Shown piece by piece: positions 26,687 to 37,300 of a DNA stretch of 64,000 bases (positions are counted from its first letter, which is position 1; each line of letters starts with the position of its first letter). Origin of the DNA: Calothrix sp. PCC 7716. Lineage in GTDB: Bacteria; Cyanobacteriota; Cyanobacteriia; Cyanobacteriales; Nostocaceae. The notes below the pieces were generated by a model, which ran no database searches, had not been told where the DNA came from, and saw only the letters and a program-made list of their open reading frames with translations. The stretch is taken from assembly GCF_019977735.1 (NCBI RefSeq), contig NZ_AP025018.1, forward strand, positions 372,001-436,000. Reading direction: 5' to 3'. The position numbers and the translations under genes were made by a program.

Positions 26687-27751
26687 ATGATGCTTGCCGA
26701 TAAAGTTAGTACTTCTAGCACCGAACTGCGTCCAGTTAAGTTATGGATGCCAGAACGAGTAGTGTTTACACCCGCAGCACTTGATGAACCTTGGGGACAG
26801 AAGATTAAGCAGCGTATAGAAGCGCTTAATTTACCTATTGAAGAATTACCTCGTAACCGTCTTACTGGTTTACGCGGAGAAACTGAGCGCGAGACTTATG
26901 ATATTTCTAAGCGTACCCTTGCTGTAGTAACGGCGCCACCAAGTCAGTTTAAGCTTAGTCCTATTCCACCTTCTGCTGACTGGCAGTTCCATTTAGCTGA
27001 GGGTTGTCCAGCACATTGTCAATATTGTTATTTAGCTGGCAGTTTAAGTGGTCCACCAGTAATTAGAGCATATGCCAATTTACCACAGATACTAGATAAT
27101 TTAGCTAAATACGAGCAACCTGGAAAGGCTACTAGTTATGAGGTTAGTTGTTATACTGACCCGCTTGGTATTGAGCATTTAACGGGTAGTTTAGCTGAGT
27201 GCATTCGTTATTTTGGTACTCGCTCTGATGGGTATTTACGTTGGGTATCGAAGTTTGATGCTGTGGAACCACTTTTAGATTTACCACATAACGGACATAC
27301 TCGTTGTCGAGTTAGTGTAAATGCGGCGCCAATTTCTGGTAGGTTTGAAGGTGGTACTGCGTCGGTGGCATCTCGGTTAATGGGACTGCGAAAGTTAGCA
27401 TTAGCGAAGTATCCAGTTGGGTTGGTAGTGGCGCCAATTATGCCAATGGAAGATTGGGAAATGCACTACAGTAATTTGTTTAACCAAATTAGCAATACAT
27501 TAGACTTTGAATGTGATTTAACTTTCGAGTTAATATCGCACCGCTTTACACCTGGTTCCAAAGAAGTATTACAAACCTGGTACCCACACTCGAAGTTAGA
27601 TATGGATGAAGAAAAGCGCAGCGTTAAGCGTAACAAGTTTGGTGGTACCAAGTATGTGTACGATAACGATATTATGAAGACATTACGCCGCTTTTTTGAA
27701 GGTGAAATTGGGCGCCGTTTCCCCAACGCCAAAATCCTATATTGGACTTAA
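26687..27751 (+). CDS. Spore photoproduct lyase-like radical SAM protein
   Basis: A 354-residue protein. The radical SAM cluster motif is CPAHCQYCYL (Cx3Cx2C, about residue 106), within AEGCPAHCQYCYLAGSLSGPP, the form used by the SplB branch. RCRVSVNAAP and the C-terminal RFTPGSKEVLQTWYP and KRNKFGGTKYVY also fit this family. SplB repairs UV-made thymine dimers of spores; cyanobacteria make no endospores, so the true substrate of this homologue is open. It is a single gene with no operon partner. Confidence 0.8.
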   Translation: MMLADKVSTSSTELRPVKLWMPERVVFTPAALDEPWGQKIKQRIEALNLPIEELPRNRLTGLRGETERETYDISKRTLAVVTAPPSQFKLSPIPPSADWQFHLAEGCPAHCQYCYLAGSLSGPPVIRAYANLPQILDNLAKYEQPGKATSYEVSCYTDPLGIEHLTGSLAECIRYFGTRSDGYLRWVSKFDAVEPLLDLPHNGHTRCRVSVNAAPISGRFEGGTASVASRLMGLRKLALAKYPVGLVVAPIMPMEDWEMHYSNLFNQISNTLDFECDLTFELISHRFTPGSKEVLQTWYPHSKLDMDEEKRSVKRNKFGGTKYVYDNDIMKTLRRFFEGEIGRRFPNAKILYWT

Positions 27752-27764
27752 TCGTAGCACACAA

Positions 27765-27872
27765 CCGTAGCACAGGCATCCTGCCTGTGCAGTAATGTGA
27801 TTTTATTTACCACAGAGCGCACAGAGGAGGAAAGAACCACAAAGGCACAAAGGACACAAAGAAAGAATAATT
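27765..27872. repeat. Dispersed cyanobacterial repeats
   Basis: The hairpin CACAGGCATCCTGCCTGTG (about 27770-27788) is followed by an ACCACAGAGCGCACAGAGG / ACCACAAAGGCACAAAGG block with an AAAGAAAGAAT tail. The same blocks recur at 32420, 56108 and 62785. Placed just after the radical SAM stop, the hairpin may end its transcript. Confidence 0.7.
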
Positions 27873-27929
27873 AAGAAGTGAACTCCCCAAAACGTATTAC
27901 ACAGCGTACTAGATTATATATTTACCGTT

Positions 27930-28727
27930 TTACTTTCTGACTTCCCAAACCTGTTTAATTACTCTTTTGGTAAATATCGAAAAATTTGCTTCCATCATCC
28001 AGTGGTAGTATCCAGGATTTTTCAAAAGCACATCTACGATAGGTTGTCCTTTATACTGACCAAAATTGAATATAAGTTTACCCTGCTCGTCGGTAATTAT
28101 TTTATTGGTAGGGTCAACCAAATTAAAGGGTGTAAAATCAGCTAAACTATCTATATTATTAGTTACAGGGTAAGATAAATTTCCATCTTTGTCTTCATAT
28201 GGTACATTCTCATACCGTAAAAGTTGAGCTTTGAGAATTTCGTATGTAGCAACAATATCATTTTCTGCATCATGGGCGCCCACTAATTCTTTTCCGCAAT
28301 ATAATTTATATGCGGCTTTTAGTGTACGAGGTTCCATTTTATGAAATATTGTCATGACATCGATAAATTTTTTGTCTTCAATATTTAATTCTATACCCAC
28401 ACGTGAAAATTCTATTATTAGCAAAGGGATATCAAACTTATTAGAATTAAACCCCGCAAAATCACCATCTTCAATATATTCTGCTAATTTTACAGCTATT
28501 TGGGCAAAAGTCGGCGCCTCTTTTACATTTTCATCATATATATTATGTATTTTTGAGGCTCCTTCAGGAATAGAAATAGTTGGATTGAGTAGAAATTTTT
28601 TTATTTCCTGAGTTCCGTTAGAATATACTTTTAAAATTGCGATTTGTACAATTCTATCTTGATTTATATCTACACCTGTTGTCTCTAAATCAATAAACAC
28701 TAACGGACGTGTTAAATTTAACTTCAC
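27930..28727 (-). CDS. DEDDh 3'-5' exonuclease (DnaQ-like)
   Basis: A 265-residue protein with the DnaQ exonuclease motifs in order: Exo I FIDLETTGVD (about residue 12), Exo II FAGFNSNKFDIPLL (about 90), and Exo III HDAENDIVATYEI (HxAxxD form, about 147). The last 80 residues form an extra C-terminal domain that includes FNFGQYKGQPI, seen in cyanobacterial and other stand-alone DnaQ-like proteins. It should degrade single-stranded DNA or RNA 3' ends in repair or turnover. Divergent from the helicase gene, it need not belong to the island. Confidence 0.85.
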   Translation of the reverse strand: MKLNLTRPLVFIDLETTGVDINQDRIVQIAILKVYSNGTQEIKKFLLNPTISIPEGASKIHNIYDENVKEAPTFAQIAVKLAEYIEDGDFAGFNSNKFDIPLLIIEFSRVGIELNIEDKKFIDVMTIFHKMEPRTLKAAYKLYCGKELVGAHDAENDIVATYEILKAQLLRYENVPYEDKDGNLSYPVTNNIDSLADFTPFNLVDPTNKIITDEQGKLIFNFGQYKGQPIVDVLLKNPGYYHWMMEANFSIFTKRVIKQVWEVRK

Positions 28728-28987
28728 TCGGTATTTACTCCTAATAATTAAGGCTATAGTTGGCGCCTATTTTATTGTAATTTTTATAGGTATGGAGTAA
28801 ATTAGATGATGTCAAAAATGTCACTTTGTATAATAACAGGCAGGGATGCCTGTTCTACAATAATAAAAATGCGATACGTTTCGTTATTAAGATTTGTTGA
28901 ATGGCACGGGTGTGTAAGTTGATTAAGGGTTATTAAAGAGATATCTTATTTAAGGTTTAATGCAAAAGTACATGTGGGACTACCGCT

Positions 28988-31900
28988 ATGATTCAAATTG
29001 GTTCACTAGTACGTTCGCTTGATAATGAACTAGGTACGGGAAAGGTAGTTCAACATAGTAATCAAGACGTAGTAGTTGAGTATTTCTGCTCAGTAGGGCA
29101 ATGTATTGAGGAAACAGTGCCTTTAGATGAGTTGCGTCGGGTAACACTTCAGCGTCAAACTCGGTGCTACGTAAAGTCAGAGAGTGATAGATGGTTGATA
29201 GGAAGAGTTTTTGGTTGGGATGAAAATCACTTAGCCTATCAAATTGATTTGCCTGACAGTAAAACTTTGTTTGCTAGGGAGCGGGATGTATATGTTCGCT
29301 GCAATTTGCCAATCGAAGACCCTATCGATATATTGACGTATAAAGGTCAAGAAACGCCTTACTTCCACCAAAGACGTTTTGCGCTTGTGAAAAACCTAAC
29401 TTCGCAACGCGCGGTTAGTCGAGGAATGACGGGGTTAATTTCTGCGAATATTGAGTTGCTGCGTCACCAGGTTGAAGTTGTGCGTCGGGTACTTGAAGAC
29501 CCTATTCAACGGTATTTGTTAGCTGATGAGGTCGGACTAGGAAAAACTGTGGAAGCAGGCGCCATTTTGCGTCAATATTTACTTGATGACCCAGAGAGAC
29601 GCGCGATAGTATTGGCGCCGCAGTATTTACTCGAACAGTGGCGTACTGAGTTGAAGAATAAGTTTTATCTGTCGCATTTTCCCGATAGGGTAGTATTAGC
29701 AGCGGTTGAGGATGTTCACAAGGTTAATGCAAAAGCTGATATTGGGCTAATAATTATAGATGAAGCTCACCACGTAGCAGCAATGGCAAGGTCAACGGAT
29801 GCAGTAAAGCGCAGCAGCTTTGCAGCTTTCAAAAAGCTTGCTCACCAGTCAGAGCGGTTGTTACTACTTTCTGCGACTCCTGTCGTCAACAACGAGGAAG
29901 ATTTTTTGTCAATGTTGCATTTGCTCGACCCGACAAATTATAAATTAGATGATTTGGAAGGTTTCCGTGACCGAGTGGCAAAGCGTCAAGATATTGGTCG
30001 AGTATTATTGTCGTTTCAAGAGGGTGCAAATTCTTTCGTTCTCAAAAATCAAGCTACACAACTTTGCAGTTTATTTCCCGAAGATAAATACTTATCGGAT
30101 TTGGCAGAAAAGCTACAAAATTCTTTACAAGAAAAAACTGGTAACGAAAATAAAATAGTTAGAGCGATTCGTACTCATATTAGCGATACTTATAGACTTT
30201 ACCGTCGAATGCTGCGTAATCGTCGCGCTTCTGTGGAGGATGTAATTTTTGACAGGAATGTGGCGCCGAAAGCTGAGTATGATTTAGATGAGCGTGTTTA
30301 CGACATTCATGAGTTAATGGAAGAATGGCGTGGACTGGCGCCTGATAACTCAAACTATCACCGCATCTTTTTACTATTGTTCCGTGCCAGTGGTACTTGG
30401 TTAGGAATTTTACAGCAAGTTCTCGAAGCGCGTTTAAAGGGTAGTTTTCCTCAAGTGTTGACGAAAGAGTTTGACACAGACAGTTTGAATATTTTGACTG
30501 AAACTCCCAAATTCGACAAGGAAGAGGAAATTTTACAAGGTTTGCTAAAAATTCTTGAGAAACCTTCAGAAGATGGCGACCGTTTGGTGTTACTGAGAAT
30601 AGTAATACTTTACAAGCTCTCAGAAAACTTTAAACTCCAATCGTTCCGTAGTAATTTACCAAAGTTACTCGAACAAGTGCAATTACGGTTAAGAAGACCA
30701 ATACCTGGGGATAAACTACCAAAAATAGTGATATTTACCAGTTATGTACAAGTTTGCGCTCAAATCATCAAGTTTTTGCGAGATAGCTTTGGAGAATCAT
30801 GTATTGCAAGTCATTTACTCGGAGAACCACGAGCGCAAGTAGAAAAAAGTCTTGATAGATTTAAAAATGACCCTAACTGCTTTATTCTCGTTTGCGACTA
30901 TTCGGGTGAAGAAGGTCGTAATTTGCAATATGCTGACTCAATGATACATTTTGACTTGCCTTGGTCGCCAAATCGTTTAGAGCAACGAATTGGTAGAATT
31001 GACCGTATTGGGCGCCAGTTGAATGTAGAATTTACAGTATTTGCAGGCGCCGAGATAGATGACAGTCCGCACGATGCATGGTATCAATTGTTGAAAGATG
31101 GATTTAATATCTTTGAGCAGTCGATAGCAAGCTTCCAGTTTTATGTTGATGGCAAACTGCCGCAGCTAGAAGCAACTTTGTTTAAATCTGGGGCAAATGG
31201 GTTATTAGAAAGTGTAGAGCAAGTTAAACAAGAAATAGGCTTAGAGCTAGTTAAAATAGACGAGCAAAACACCTTAGATGAAATTAACGCTCTTGATGAA
31301 ATAGCTAGCGAGTACTTTGAAAGCTTAGATAACTTTGATGCTCAACACCAAGAAATCGAGCGAGTTACCGAAGACTGGTTGTGTAACGCTTTGAGATTAA
31401 AACAGCTAAATGACCCAAACGTCTCAGCAGCACAGCGTTATGAACCAACACAGAAAACCTTAATACCCATCGACGATTTGAGAACTTACTTCGTGGGGTT
31501 AACAAACGATACAGGTACATATAACCGAAGAGTCGCCAATCAAAAACCCAACGTCAACCTGTATCGAATTGGTGAAGGTTTAATCGACTCATTATCATCT
31601 TATATACATTGGGATGACCGAGGTCAAGCATTTGCCATGTGGCGAGTTGACGACACTTGGGAAAAGAGTGAAGGTGCTGAATGGTTTGGTTTTAGATTTG
31701 ACTACATTATCGAAACCGACTTAAGTAGTTATAAAATAGACCCAATCAAGTACAAAACACTACAACGTCGTGCAGATAGCTTATTTCCACCAATCATCCA
31801 AAGTATCTTTATCGACGCACGCAACGAGCCAATGAGCATTGTTGAAGACGAAGCACTGTTAGAAATATTACAACGCCAGTACAAAGGCAAAGGCAAACCG

Positions 31901-32374
31901 CCAATTAAACCGCCAATTAAAGCTGCCGATAAAGCTGCCGCCAAAGCCGCTAGTAAAACACCTCCACCTGGCGCCAACAACCAAGATTACAACCTAGCAA
32001 AAAGTCGTTTGCCAATACTAGATAACTTTATACACCCAGACGATTGGCAAGATTTTTGTCGCGACGCGCGTAACGCATCTGTAGAGTTACTAATTAGCCA
32101 AGATAACTTTATAGAGATGTGCGAAAAAACAGCAGAAAACGCAGAACAAAAACTCGGAAGACGACTCGAACAACTACGTTTACGTCTCAACCGCATCAAA
32201 CAACAAGAAAAAATGATTGACAAATCACTTACCCAAGAAGTAGTAGAAGAAGCCAAACTCAACCAAGCAATAATAGAAGGTATCCGTCACCCAAATATTC
32301 GCCTTGACTCCGTAGGCTTCATTATCGTTTCCGGGCGCCATCCCATTCAAGGAGCAGAAGTAGAAGACTGGTAA
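28988..32374 (+). CDS. DpdE-like SNF2/RapA-type helicase
   Basis: A 1128-residue ATPase. The N-terminal 140 residues (GSLVRSL, VEYFCS, QTRCYVKSESDRW, ETPYFHQRRF) match the leader domain I associate with DpdE. The SNF2 core follows: Walker A ADEVGLGKTVEAG (about 179-190), DEAH box IIIDEAHH (about 256), LLLSATPV, and C-lobe motifs LVCDYSGEEGRNLQYAD and RLEQRIGRIDRIGRQ. A low-complexity Pro/Lys/Ala linker is near 965-1000, with a coiled coil in the last 100 residues. DpdE occurs with 7-deazaguanine DNA modification islands, but no dpdA or other dpd gene is here. GGCGCC density is normal, so the gene is a long-term resident. Confidence 0.8.
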   Translation: MIQIGSLVRSLDNELGTGKVVQHSNQDVVVEYFCSVGQCIEETVPLDELRRVTLQRQTRCYVKSESDRWLIGRVFGWDENHLAYQIDLPDSKTLFARERDVYVRCNLPIEDPIDILTYKGQETPYFHQRRFALVKNLTSQRAVSRGMTGLISANIELLRHQVEVVRRVLEDPIQRYLLADEVGLGKTVEAGAILRQYLLDDPERRAIVLAPQYLLEQWRTELKNKFYLSHFPDRVVLAAVEDVHKVNAKADIGLIIIDEAHHVAAMARSTDAVKRSSFAAFKKLAHQSERLLLLSATPVVNNEEDFLSMLHLLDPTNYKLDDLEGFRDRVAKRQDIGRVLLSFQEGANSFVLKNQATQLCSLFPEDKYLSDLAEKLQNSLQEKTGNENKIVRAIRTHISDTYRLYRRMLRNRRASVEDVIFDRNVAPKAEYDLDERVYDIHELMEEWRGLAPDNSNYHRIFLLLFRASGTWLGILQQVLEARLKGSFPQVLTKEFDTDSLNILTETPKFDKEEEILQGLLKILEKPSEDGDRLVLLRIVILYKLSENFKLQSFRSNLPKLLEQVQLRLRRPIPGDKLPKIVIFTSYVQVCAQIIKFLRDSFGESCIASHLLGEPRAQVEKSLDRFKNDPNCFILVCDYSGEEGRNLQYADSMIHFDLPWSPNRLEQRIGRIDRIGRQLNVEFTVFAGAEIDDSPHDAWYQLLKDGFNIFEQSIASFQFYVDGKLPQLEATLFKSGANGLLESVEQVKQEIGLELVKIDEQNTLDEINALDEIASEYFESLDNFDAQHQEIERVTEDWLCNALRLKQLNDPNVSAAQRYEPTQKTLIPIDDLRTYFVGLTNDTGTYNRRVANQKPNVNLYRIGEGLIDSLSSYIHWDDRGQAFAMWRVDDTWEKSEGAEWFGFRFDYIIETDLSSYKIDPIKYKTLQRRADSLFPPIIQSIFIDARNEPMSIVEDEALLEILQRQYKGKGKPPIKPPIKAADKAAAKAASKTPPPGANNQDYNLAKSRLPILDNFIHPDDWQDFCRDARNASVELLISQDNFIEMCEKTAENAEQKLGRRLEQLRLRLNRIKQQEKMIDKSLTQEVVEEAKLNQAIIEGIRHPNIRLDSVGFIIVSGRHPIQGAEVEDW

Positions 32375-33023
32375 AAGTCCTGTATTTGTGGAACGGGCAT
32401 CCCTGCCCGTTTTTTTTTTACCACAGAGACACAGAGAACACAGAGAGGAAAATTCAGTAACTACTCATATTATCCTTGTGGCAAAATTACAACAGTACAT
32501 GTTAGACTCATGGGAATACGGTAATTTCTCTTAACTACCAGTGCGTTTCAACTATTACTTACACTTAATAAGCCATACTTAGTACACTTGCCTTATTAAG
32601 ATAACTAGCGCACCTAATTTTAGTTCCTATAAAATTGTGTATTCCCTATTTTATCTTCTTATCTTATTTATCTTGTTCTCTTGTGGAACGGGCATCCTTG
32701 CCCGTTTGTAATATTGAAAATTAAAGGACGGGCAGGGATGCCCATCCCACAAGATGTATCATAAGATGTATAATTATTTGCCCAAAATTACTGATTTTAT
32801 TTTTATAAATACCAAACTGCTGGCACCATTATCATTCTCAAACCATCCAGTGCAAGTAGTATTACGAGTACGAAAAATTACAGTTGGCAGTTCTAAAAAT
32901 AAAATGTTACAAAAAATTTATTAGGGTTAATCCTGATTTAAAACTTCCTTATATGTATAAAACCTATCGTTACCTTAAGACTCAACACATATAGAACAAA
33001 TACACTAACCCAAGTAAAGATTT
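32375..33023. other. Intergenic repeat-rich region, 649 bp, between helicase and BREX-like operon
   Basis: No gene was seen on either strand. Contents: hairpin GGGCATCCCTGCCC with a T-run at about 32387-32411 (probably terminating the helicase transcript), an ACCACAGAGACACAGAG block at about 32420-32447, and two opposed GTGGAACGGGCATCC / GGATGCCCATCCCAC repeats at about 32683-32755. The last 250 bases are plain AT-rich sequence and should hold the promoter of the downstream operon. There is no GGCGCC in the whole stretch. Confidence 0.65.
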
Positions 33024-33851
33024 ATGGCTCGATTAGAAATGCATTTCAACGGAACCTTTGCTTTAAAAAGGGAAGAAGTCAGTAGAATTCTCAAAGCAGC
33101 TAGTGAAGAAAAAGCATTAGATGATACGCTTAAGAATTTAATGGACAGAACTAATTTAGGCAATGCCAAAGTAGGAAAAATAAAAGGTTGGACAGAGCGT
33201 TCTGGTTTAGTAAAAGGGAAACATTTAACTCCAGAAGGAGAAATTGTTTGGCAATTAGACCCTCATCTCAAACTGTACATAACATGTTTATTAATGCATT
33301 TTTATTTATCCTTTGGAAGTAAAGGATTACAGAAACCACCAAATGAACCTTCTGACTGGGGTGGTTGGTCTTATTTTGTTTATAGTTTTCTACCACAAAA
33401 CAAAGTATTTACAGCTACAGATTTACTCAATAGTGGGGGAGCGATTTTTGAGGAAAAAAGCGATGTAATTTCTCAGAGATTTTCTTTTATATTGCGCGCG
33501 TATACTGAACCTTATGCTCTAGCTTCTTGTGGTTTTCTGACTAAGCAAGGTGATGAATATTATGCTTATAACACTAACTTAGAGAATTATTATTTAATTG
33601 GGTATTTTCTAGCAAAACTGTGGGAACGTGATTTCGGTGCCACAACTTCAGTTTTAACGGATGATATATTAAATCAGAAAATGGGACTGGTGCCTGTTTT
33701 AGGTGTAGACACTTCAACTCTCCAAAGCTATTTAAATCAGATGGAGATATTAGGAATAATAGAGCAAAGACGTGCGGTTTCTCCTGCACAAATAATTCGT
33801 CGCTGGGATGACCCAATGACCTTATTGGAGAAAGCATATGATAATCAATGA
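33024..33851 (+). CDS. DUF4007-like protein
   Basis: A 275-residue protein whose layout fits DUF4007: FNGTFALKREEVSRIL at the start, NAKVGKIKGWTERSGLVKGKHLTPEGEIV (winged-helix-like wing, about 50-78), DPHLKLYITCLLMHFYLSF, and a C-terminal winged-helix STLQSYLNQMEILGIIEQRR. DUF4007 genes are usually found beside PAPS-reductase-like (DndC-type) genes in defence loci, where they are thought to bind DNA. Here no such gene exists. It is the first gene of the operon and overlaps the next by 14 bases. The assignment rests on pattern memory, so it is moderate. Confidence 0.6.
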   Translation: MARLEMHFNGTFALKREEVSRILKAASEEKALDDTLKNLMDRTNLGNAKVGKIKGWTERSGLVKGKHLTPEGEIVWQLDPHLKLYITCLLMHFYLSFGSKGLQKPPNEPSDWGGWSYFVYSFLPQNKVFTATDLLNSGGAIFEEKSDVISQRFSFILRAYTEPYALASCGFLTKQGDEYYAYNTNLENYYLIGYFLAKLWERDFGATTSVLTDDILNQKMGLVPVLGVDTSTLQSYLNQMEILGIIEQRRAVSPAQIIRRWDDPMTLLEKAYDNQ

Positions 33852-34269
33852 TTTAAGGTTACGTGAAGCAAGACCTAGTGACCGTCCTCATTTGCTGTTA
33901 TGGGATACTCCAAATGATTTAGAACTCAAACAACTTGCTTTATACGAGAATGCTGAATGCATTAGTTATCGGGATAATCTTATAAGTCGTACACCAGCAA
34001 CAAGACGCTTCTTGAAATTGCATTTGCATCTGGCTCGTGAACTAGAGGAAATCACAAAAATGTGCATGAACAGAAGTAAACCTGTTGTGTTACTCAAAGA
34101 CTTTGATTGCCTCATAACGTATTTACGTACAGAACCAGAGGCAAAATTGACATTTTTTTGGAAAAACCTTGAGACCACTAGACATTTGGAAAGTGTTCTT
34201 TGGATAATACTACCTCGTAAATTGGCGCCTACCGATTGGGATGAAAGACGCATTAAATATATTGACTAG
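33838..34269 (+). CDS. Small defence-operon protein, possibly BrxF-like without a P-loop
   Basis: A 143-residue protein, translationally coupled to the DUF4007-like gene (ATG inside its last codons). A strand-turn near the start, HLLLWDTPND, lies where a P-loop NTPase would have GxxGxGK[ST] but has no lysine-serine. Later KPVVLLKDFDCLITYL looks like a Walker-B-like strand, and LESVLWIILP a sensor strand. This is the shape of small BREX proteins such as BrxF, with the nucleotide site lost. No enzyme function is evident; a structural or adaptor role for the large ATPase downstream is my inference. Confidence 0.4.
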   Translation: MIINDLRLREARPSDRPHLLLWDTPNDLELKQLALYENAECISYRDNLISRTPATRRFLKLHLHLARELEEITKMCMNRSKPVVLLKDFDCLITYLRTEPEAKLTFFWKNLETTRHLESVLWIILPRKLAPTDWDERRIKYID

Positions 34270-34322
34270 TAATTCATACATAATAACTTATAAATATTTA
34301 TATAAACAGGTAAAGTAATCAA

Positions 34323-37300
34323 ATGTATTTAAGTCAACTTGTTACAATTAATGAAAAAGCGATAGTCGCAAATGCTGTTAATTTTAGTTTAATGGATGAC
34401 GCTGAAAAAAATTTGCGATTGTGCGAAGGTTTTGTCTTTAATTATGACTCAAATAAAATCAAAGCTTCTACAGTTGGCGTATTGGATGCTTTAAGACGTG
34501 GTTTTCATAGTCCCAATGAACCAAACATCCATTTAATGGTACAGGATTATGGAAAGGGAAAATCTCATTTTGCCTTAGCAGTTGCAAACTTTTTTCAGAA
34601 ACCCTACGATAGCCTCGAAGTTCAAGGGGTTTTAAAACAAGTTGAATATGCAACATCTAGTAATAATCAAATGTTAGAAGCTTTAAAGCACTATAAACAA
34701 CAAGGCAGAAATTTAGTAATTTGTCTGAGTGGTGATAGAAGCGATAAAGACTTAAAAAGACAGTTTATACAAGCTGTGAAAAAAACTTTAAATAACGAGG
34801 GAATTACAGATGTAATAGCTCAAAGAATTTGCAATGAACCTCTTCAATTCCTGGAAGATTTAACTGTACATCAGCGTGAAATAGCAGAAGCATATTTAGA
34901 AGAAATTGGTAATCCAGATGATATAGACGAAATTATTGATAGTTTACGAGAGAATGACTATAGAGTGGTTAGTTTAGTCAAACAAATTTGTCGTAAACTT
35001 AATAATGTTACACCTGATTTTGATGCTGACATTGATGTAGAAATTATTCTAACAGATTTAATAACTAATTTATGCATTGGTGACAATAGGCGTTTTAACG
35101 GAATATTGATTATTTTTGATGAGCTTTATAACTATTTGCAGAACTGGTCAACTGACCCTACTGCTGCTGGAGGTACAACTTTACAAAATATAACTAATAT
35201 TTGCGAAAGATATAATGGTAAGATAAGTTTATTGAGTTTAACTCAACGAAGACCAGGACGAGTTAATCCATCTAAAAATGTTGAAGATTATAATCGACTA
35301 GTTTCCAGAGTTGAGTTACAAAAAAGTACATATGAACCTGCTACAAGTTTAGAATCTGTATTAAATAATTTGCTGTGCCAGGAAACTCAAACGTCAGCAT
35401 GGCAAATATTTGAAAGGAAATGGCAAGACACATTAAACGATATTAATACTAAGATTTTCCAGAACCGAACTAATAAATACTATCAGAATCGGAACTGGCA
35501 AGCAGATAAGTTTAAAAGAGAAATTACATTAGGTTGTTTTCCATTACATCCTTTAACATCGTACTTGTTATGCAATTTAGATTTTACTCAAGGTCGTGGA
35601 GCAATTCAGTTTGTTCAAGAAACAGTTCATAATTTTATTCAACAACAATCTGTTGAAGTTAATGGTCATATTAATTTTTTATATCCTGTTGAATTAGTTG
35701 ATGCACTTGAGAGCAATTTTTCTAAATATGGTGAAAATTCAGAGTATTCAACGGCTTTTTCTGATTATACTTACTCAATTAATAAACTCAAAGCTTCCGC
35801 CGATGCAGAACTAGAGGAATTATTAATATTAAAAGCTTTATTGCTTTTTTATACAAGTAATGGAAAGCTCATCAAAGCAGATAAGGAAAAGCATGAAGAA
35901 CTTTTAAGCCTTTTAACTGGATTATCAGTAAAGAAAACCAAAGAGACTTTAGATAAGTTAGATAAAACCAGAGGAATTATATATCTAAATCCAGCAGGTG
36001 ATACTTATCGCTTCTACTCTAACGGATTTGGAATTGATGAAATTAAAAGACAAATTAAAGAAAAAACAATTAATAAATCGCCTTCACTTGAAAAAGTTGT
36101 AAGTTTTTGTCAAACAGAGATTAATAAGCTTGTTGGTGGCGAAACTACGACACCATCTCAATTTATAGCAAAAAATGGTCTGCGTAGTGAAGATTGGAAA
36201 TACCAAAACAAAGTCTACACTATTACAAGATTTAAACAAGCTTTGCAAAACCCTAGAAGTCTTGATGGTGTTGAAGCATCTGGTATAGTGGCTTATGTTA
36301 TTGTAGAAACTCAGGAACAGTTATCGGGATTTCGTAATGAAGTAAACCAGCTATTAGAACGTTCTCCAATCAAAGATCAAATTGTTGTAGCAATTATTTC
36401 TCAACCAATCGATAAGTTAGCTATAAAATTGATGGAGTACGGAGTTGTAGAAAACATGCGTCTTCAAGAATATAACGCTGCTTTACCTCAAATTAAGCAA
36501 GTATATGATAAAGAAATCAATGATATTGCAACAGAGTTATTTAAATCTTGTATTTATCACTGCCACATTTTAGATAAAATACCAACTGCTCAACGTAATC
36601 ATATTTCCAATGTTGTTAGTGCAGTGCTTGAGGACAGATATCCTTTTGTTCCAACTGTAAATAATAATGATAAAATGTACTTGGGTCATGCAACTGGTTC
36701 TAAAGTTATAGGTTATGTTTCAAAATGCTTATTAGAGGATGATTCTTTACCTCAAGTTTTTCCAGATAAAAGCTTTAAGACTGTAGTAGACCAAGTTTTT
36801 ACAAGCTCTTGGGGATTGTTTAAACTAGTAAATCAAAGGTATGTTATTAATGTTCCAACTCATCGCAACGTCAAAGCAGCTTGGGATGAAATTTCTAATT
36901 TAATGGCTCTAGGTCAAGACACAGAAAAAATTGTTAAGATTAGCACAATTTGGGAAACTCTTTCTAACCCTCCTTTTGGTTATAATCAATATACTTTCAC
37001 AATTTTGCTTGCTGGTTGGCTGGCTTACCACCGTTCAGAATTATTAATAAATGGTGCGTTTGGTATTCCTCAGAAAAAGTCAGAGCAAGTAACAATACGC
37101 AAAGAAGCAGTAAAAAACTGGGCATCTGTAAATGTTTTTGAGAAACCGAAAGATTTTGTCAATATTTGGTTAAAAAATGGGCAAAATTTTATAATTCGCC
37201 GCAAACCAACTCCTTACCCTCAAGTACCAAATTCTGTGAGCTACGACTTAGCGCAGCAGTTTATTCAAGATATTAATGATTACCTTGCAACCGCCCAAGA

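Noticed and set aside
28988-32374. Full dpd (7-deazaguanine DNA modification) island
   Set aside because: Only the DpdE-like helicase is present; no TGT-like DpdA or other dpd gene was found in the window.
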